Source: Aerococcaceae bacterium zg-1292
Lineage (GTDB): Bacteria > Bacillota > Bacilli > Lactobacillales > Aerococcaceae
NCBI GenBank assembly: GCA_016126655.1
Contig: CP065955.1
Location: forward strand, 62,001 to 126,000
Length of the DNA stretch: 64,000 nt
Direction: 5' to 3'
The stretch's first letter is position 1, and each line of letters starts with the position of its first letter. Shown here one piece after another: positions 59,960 through 64,000 of this stretch. Under the pieces are notes generated by a model, which was not told where the DNA came from, did not search any database, and saw only the letters and a list, made by a program, of their open reading frames with translations. A program made the position numbers and the translations under genes.

Positions 59960-60598
59960 ATGGATGAAGTGATAAAAATAGTAATAGCTGATGACGAGCA
60001 ACTCATTCGCAGCGGATTAAAACTCATGTTAAATACTTTTAGTGATATTGACGTTGTTGGTGTTGCGAGTAATGGACAGGAAGCTCTCGAGCAATGTCAG
60101 CAGCACGAAGTTGATGTCGTCTTGATGGATATTCGAATGCCGAAGGTCAATGGCATTGAAGGAACTAAACTGGTGAAGATGCATTTTCCAGATGTCGCGG
60201 TTTTGATTGTAACGACTTTTCAAGATAGCGACTATATTTTAAAGGCAATGAATGAGGGAGCTTCAGGGTATTTATTAAAAGATAGTGATTATGACGAAAT
60301 TTATCAAGCGATAAAAACAGTCGCAGCCAAACAAATTGTTCTGGATGCTGCGGTAACGAAGCAATTACTCCAACAATCGAGTCCTACTAAGAGCGAGGTA
60401 GCGACACAATTGTCAGCGAAAGAAATTCAATTGTTAAGTGCGATTGCACATGGCTTAAATAACAAGGAAATTGCACAACAGTTATTTTTAGCAGAAGGTA
60501 CAGTAAAAAATAATATTAGTCAATTATTAGTGAAACTCGATTTACGTGACCGAACGCAATTAGCGATATTTGCGATTGAAAACGGACTAAAAGAATAA
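59960..60598 (+). CDS. NarL/LuxR-type response regulator
   Basis: A 212-residue regulator: receiver with DDEQL acidic pair, phospho-Asp in VVLMDIRMPKVNG, Thr in VTTFQ and Lys in LLKDS; then a LuxR helix-turn-helix (LSAKEIQLLSAIAHGLNNKEIAQQLFLAEGTVKNNISQLLVKL). It probably controls the ABC exporter downstream. Confidence 0.94.
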   Translation: MDEVIKIVIADDEQLIRSGLKLMLNTFSDIDVVGVASNGQEALEQCQQHEVDVVLMDIRMPKVNGIEGTKLVKMHFPDVAVLIVTTFQDSDYILKAMNEGASGYLLKDSDYDEIYQAIKTVAAKQIVLDAAVTKQLLQQSSPTKSEVATQLSAKEIQLLSAIAHGLNNKEIAQQLFLAEGTVKNNISQLLVKLDLRDRTQLAIFAIENGLKE

Positions 60599-60607
60599 TA
60601 ACAATAG

Positions 60608-60650
60608 ACGGCAAAATGCACTAAACGCCCAGTGTTTTTTGCCGTCTTTA
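60608..60650 (+). terminator. Terminator after two-component genes
   Basis: GACGGCAAAA...CACT pairs with AGTG...TTTTGCCGTC, then TTTAAT. The ABC genes therefore have their own promoter in 60655-60765. Confidence 0.82.
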
Positions 60651-60789
60651 ATCGGTTTATGTGCATCCATTCAGCAGAAGTACAAAGTCGTGACAAAAGT
60701 CATGGTTTCTCGTGACCAATGGCAGTCGAATTGACAAGGGGCGCTCATATATAATGTGAGTAACAATAAGAATGACGGAGGAATGCAAC

Positions 60790-61728
60790 ATGAGTTATGT
60801 AACGGTAAAAAACATTAATAAACAATTCCAGCAAAAATCAGTATTAAAAAACGTTAGCTTCACCATTGAAAAAGGCGAGCGTTTTGGATTGATTGGACCC
60901 AATGGTGCAGGTAAGTCGACATTAATTGATATTATGACTGGCTTAACGGCAGCAGAGAGTGGCGAAGTAATGGTTGATGGTGTTGATATTAAAAAAGATA
61001 TTCTAGCGATTCGTAAAAAATTAGGTGTTGTACCACAAGATATTGCCTTGATGGAAGAGTTGACTGGCTATGACAACTTAATCTATTTTGGTGGAATGTA
61101 TGGATTGTCAGGTGCCATATTAAAGACACGTGTTAACGAGTTGTTGACGACCATTGGGCTAACTGCACATGCGAAAAAGAAAGTAAAAACCTATTCTGGT
61201 GGTATGAAGCGTCGACTAAACATTGCGGCTGCCTTATTACATCATCCTGAATTTTTGATTTTAGATGAACCGACTGTTGGTGTGGATCCGCAAAGTCGCC
61301 AATATATTTTTGACTTTTTAAAACAATTAAACGAAGCGGGTACGACCATTTTGTATATTTCTCATTATATGGAAGAAATTGAAGCCTTGTGCGAGCGACT
61401 ATTAATATTGGATTTGGGGACTGAAGTTGCCTATGGAACTAAAGCGGAAGTCAAAAGTCTGGTACGCCAATCGAGTAAAGTGACGATAACCTTGGATTAT
61501 GTGTCAGATGAGGTATTAACTGCGATTGAAGCGTTAGATAATGGGATTTCAGAAGTGACACGAGATTTTAACAATATCACTTTGTTAGTTGATTCGAGTG
61601 TCTTTTCAATGATGCGTTTAATTCAAGCATTGGAAGCGACTGATAGTGTGATTAAATCTTTGTCCTTAGAAGATATTTCATTAGAAGAAACCTTCTTACA
61701 ATTGACAGGGAAATCATTAAGAGAGTAG
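60790..61728 (+). CDS. ABC exporter ATPase
   Basis: A 312-residue ATPase: Walker A GPNGAGKST, YSGGMKRRLNIAAALLHHPEFLILDEPTVGVDP (signature and Walker B), ISHYMEEIE (H-loop), plus a C-terminal domain (about 225-312) as in drug or antibiotic exporters of the DrrA/NatA type. ACGGAGG precedes ATG 60790. Two ABC-2 permease genes follow. Confidence 0.94.
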   Translation: MSYVTVKNINKQFQQKSVLKNVSFTIEKGERFGLIGPNGAGKSTLIDIMTGLTAAESGEVMVDGVDIKKDILAIRKKLGVVPQDIALMEELTGYDNLIYFGGMYGLSGAILKTRVNELLTTIGLTAHAKKKVKTYSGGMKRRLNIAAALLHHPEFLILDEPTVGVDPQSRQYIFDFLKQLNEAGTTILYISHYMEEIEALCERLLILDLGTEVAYGTKAEVKSLVRQSSKVTITLDYVSDEVLTAIEALDNGISEVTRDFNNITLLVDSSVFSMMRLIQALEATDSVIKSLSLEDISLEETFLQLTGKSLRE

Positions 61729-61736
61729 GGAATGCA

Positions 61737-62891
61737 ATGAAGTTTTTTAATTATTTGAAAGTAGAACTCTTAACGGTAGTCAAGCAAGCGCCGGCATTGT
61801 TATTAACCATTGTGATTATACCATTTATTCTTAGTTATTTTCTATCGGTCACGACGGGAGGAGTATTTGATATTCATACAGAGCCGCCACGCCATTCTGT
61901 ATACATCAATCATCCTAAGTCAACGGAGCGCTCCAAACAATTGGTAGCCTTAATTCAACAATTAGCAGATGCTGAGATATTTAAATTGAGTGACGATGTC
62001 ACTAAGGCAGATTATCAAGTGTCTATTGCAGAAACCTTTGAACAATCTCTTCAAACGGGTAAGCAACCAGCAGTGACGATTTCCCAGATTAAAGGCAAAT
62101 CGATTAAAGAGGCGCATTCGATTAAAATGTACATGAATCAGTTAGTTGCAGCGGTGGCTGAAACCACCCGATTGCAGTCAATTGTGAAAGAAAACAATGA
62201 AAATGCAGCGGTTGTTGAACGAATCATCCACGATGCGCAACAAGCGGCTAACAATATTCAGTATGGAATGGAAAAAATTGATGGACGTGATGCTTTATCA
62301 GGCGCCCAATATTTTTCAGTGACGACATTGGGCTACATCTTTATAATTATTATATCGTCTGTAATAGTAGCTAGCGTCAAACCTGAACTGAGTGGTATCC
62401 GTAAACGCATTGCGTTACTGCCATTAAGTAGTATACAGCGAACATTATTTGATTTAGGTTCATCGATAGTGATTTATACAATGTTGAGCAGTCTGTACCT
62501 ATTACTCTGGAAAATCATTAACCCAGAAACATTTAGTGGCAATGGTTTCCTAATAATCGGTTGGGTATTAACATTAATTATTTTTGTCACGTCGATTGGC
62601 GGTTTAATCAGTCAATGGGTAACGGAGCGTTGGAGCACAGTGATTCTTACCGGGCTTTCCTTAGTGTGGGTGGTCTTTTCCGGATCGATTCCATTTAATC
62701 GTCTCAGTAGTCATCCGCTATTTGAACTGTTAGGTAAAAATTGGATTTATAACATTTTCTCTGAGCCGTTTATGACAATTATAAAAGGGGAATCATTTGC
62801 TCGACACATAGGTCTGCTATGGATGATTCTCATCATTAGTTTAATAAGTGTTATTGGTCAGATAATCGTACGCAAAAGTAGAGAGGTGTAA
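61737..62891 (+). CDS. ABC-2 type permease (first)
   Basis: A 384-residue membrane protein: one helix (about 18-38), a large outside domain (about 45-195), then five to six helices. This is the plan of ABC-2 permeases of the YhgE/YhaP-like kind. It pairs with the ATPase upstream and the second permease downstream. Confidence 0.88.
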   Translation: MKFFNYLKVELLTVVKQAPALLLTIVIIPFILSYFLSVTTGGVFDIHTEPPRHSVYINHPKSTERSKQLVALIQQLADAEIFKLSDDVTKADYQVSIAETFEQSLQTGKQPAVTISQIKGKSIKEAHSIKMYMNQLVAAVAETTRLQSIVKENNENAAVVERIIHDAQQAANNIQYGMEKIDGRDALSGAQYFSVTTLGYIFIIIISSVIVASVKPELSGIRKRIALLPLSSIQRTLFDLGSSIVIYTMLSSLYLLLWKIINPETFSGNGFLIIGWVLTLIIFVTSIGGLISQWVTERWSTVILTGLSLVWVVFSGSIPFNRLSSHPLFELLGKNWIYNIFSEPFMTIIKGESFARHIGLLWMILIISLISVIGQIIVRKSREV

Positions 62892-62894
62892 GCT

Positions 62895-64000
62895 ATGGTT
62901 TTGTTTGAAGTACTGAAATTTCATATTCGGCGTATTATTACGACGCCGTCCATTATTGGAATGCTTATCGGGATGCCGCTGGCCATGATATTATTAATGT
63001 CATTTTTAATGAAAGACGATGCGTCAGGAAAGGATACCGTTGAAAATGCAACAGAACCGAGTGAACAAGTCGCGACCGTTGTGTTATTAGAAAAAAATAA
63101 TGAAACATTGAAGCAGGCGCTTATTGATGCGGAGTTCGGTGAAAATTTATGGCTAGATAAGGAAAAAGCCCAACAATATTTAGCCCAAGGTAAAATCGGT
63201 GTTGTTTACACAGTGCCAGAAAATTACTTAATGAATCTGCAACCGATTAAGGTGCAAGCTCGTAATAAACACCATCGGTCTAATACATTTGAAGAAACGT
63301 TAAGACATATTGTTTATCGTCACAAACTCAGTCAAACATTGGAACGTCATCAATTGAAGACAGATGCGGCAAATCAAACGGTTGACACACAGCATTTGGT
63401 GGCGATTGAAGAGCAAAAAGGGCAATCAATAGCGGACTTTGTTAATGCCGGTGTATTAATTATCGTGCTAGTCATTTATATTATGATGGCTGGAAATATA
63501 ATTGGTACAGATTTAGTCACGTTACGTTCAAATAATGTATTGCGTCGTTTAATCACAACGCCTAATCAAGGTTGGAAAATTATTGGAGCTATTTTATTGA
63601 GTTATACGGCCGTGTTGCTAGTGCTTAATTCGTTGATTTTATTCTATATTCATTTGATAACAGATATATCTACGACTTTATTGCTGAGAAGTATCTGGAT
63701 TATTATATTAGCGATTCTATTTTGCCTCAGCTATGCGGTTGCTGTGTTTAGAGCGTTCAAAAATCCAAATCTGTCAATGAATATCGGTATGGTTGGTTTT
63801 ATGATGTTAGTTGGTTTAAGTTTTATTGATAACTTAACGGATATTCAATGGGTCAAAAATCTTTCCTATTTGTCACCGGTCAAATGGATGTTGGATATTT
63901 TAGATACTGGAAATTGGTTAGTCGGTACTTTGATAATCCTCTTGTTATCAATCGTTTTATTTACAGCGGGGTCCTATAAGTTAGAAAATTATGTGAAGCG
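62895..64000 (+). CDS. ABC-2 type permease (second), runs off the window
   Basis: ATG 62895, four bases after the first permease's stop, with AGAGAGGTG as ribosome binding site. The frame is open for 368 codons to the window end. It has one helix near residues 14-37, an outside domain (about 38-185) and five to six helices, the same plan as the preceding gene, so a heteromeric exporter is likely. Only a few residues should be missing, judging by the paralogue's length. Confidence 0.85.
   Translation, partial: MVLFEVLKFHIRRIITTPSIIGMLIGMPLAMILLMSFLMKDDASGKDTVENATEPSEQVATVVLLEKNNETLKQALIDAEFGENLWLDKEKAQQYLAQGKIGVVYTVPENYLMNLQPIKVQARNKHHRSNTFEETLRHIVYRHKLSQTLERHQLKTDAANQTVDTQHLVAIEEQKGQSIADFVNAGVLIIVLVIYIMMAGNIIGTDLVTLRSNNVLRRLITTPNQGWKIIGAILLSYTAVLLVLNSLILFYIHLITDISTTLLLRSIWIIILAILFCLSYAVAVFRAFKNPNLSMNIGMVGFMMLVGLSFIDNLTDIQWVKNLSYLSPVKWMLDILDTGNWLVGTLIILLLSIVLFTAGSYKLENYVK

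Overview
The window looks like the chromosome of a low-GC Lactobacillales bacterium. I base this on the ctsR-clpC pair, the gene order SRP RNA - dnaX - ybaB - recR - tmk - c-di-AMP receptor - holB - yabA - trmN6 - GIY-YIG - rsmI, the small SRP RNA, strong AGGAGG ribosome binding sites and AT-rich spacers. The repeat family described below recalls BOX-type elements of Gram-positive cocci. An Aerococcaceae- or Carnobacteriaceae-like host is my guess; the sequence alone does not name the species.

Layout. 0.1-3.5 kb: metal P1B-ATPase, HMA chaperone, an unknown protein and an FLP-like Crp/Fnr regulator. 3.9-7.7 kb: VanRS-like two-component system, a PBP5-like protein that has lost its active site, and msrA. 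7.8-9.1 kb: an ECF S-component/DUF4430 lipoprotein pair, then tRNA-Leu, a tRNA-like remnant and tRNA-Thr. 9.2-12.1 kb: a prophage remnant with a truncated minor head protein ending in a nuclease-like toxin domain, a small immunity-like gene, a scaffold protein and a capsid stub. 12.2-15.4 kb: ctsR-clpC. 16-18 kb: LysR and PucR-type regulators. 18.2-28.1 kb: the DNA-replication/repair block. 28-33 kb: tag, efp and single genes. 33.2-36.9 kb: an HdiR-like SOS cassette (S24 repressor, Y-family polymerase, YolD-like protein) whose polymerase gene is split by an IStron, a group I intron fused to an IS607 remnant. 37-44 kb: an Nth-like glycosylase, a YeiH transporter, two GNATs, a zinc peptidase, a polysaccharide deacetylase and a divergent sigma-54. 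45.6-46.9 kb: MarR and a SanA-like protein. 46.9-52.7 kb: a probable aromatic-compound uptake locus behind a leader-peptide attenuator (two TrpX-like binding proteins, permease, ATPase, SLC13-like permease, chorismate mutase). 52.8-54.2 kb: a nucleobase permease behind an attenuator-like leader. 54.5-58.5 kb: livHMGF plus a CBS-domain gene. 58.8-64 kb: a NarL-type two-component system and an ABC exporter whose last permease runs off the window.

The most striking signal is a dispersed, roughly 117-120-base structured repeat, here called the CATAG-leader (CL) repeat. About 25 copies or remnants lie in 64 kb, almost all between genes. They point in the direction of the next gene, and many end in that gene's AGGAGG ribosome binding site. 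Arms that pair with each other change together between copies, so the structure appears to be selected at the RNA level. Tandem and nested copies suggest it is mobile or has spread by duplication.

Other candidates for new biology are the IStron in the SOS polymerase, the Tyr/Phe-rich leader peptide with mutually exclusive hairpins, the capsid-fused toxin with its partner, the dead PBP5 homologue under a VanRS-like system, and the sigma-54 lacking a recognisable RpoN box.
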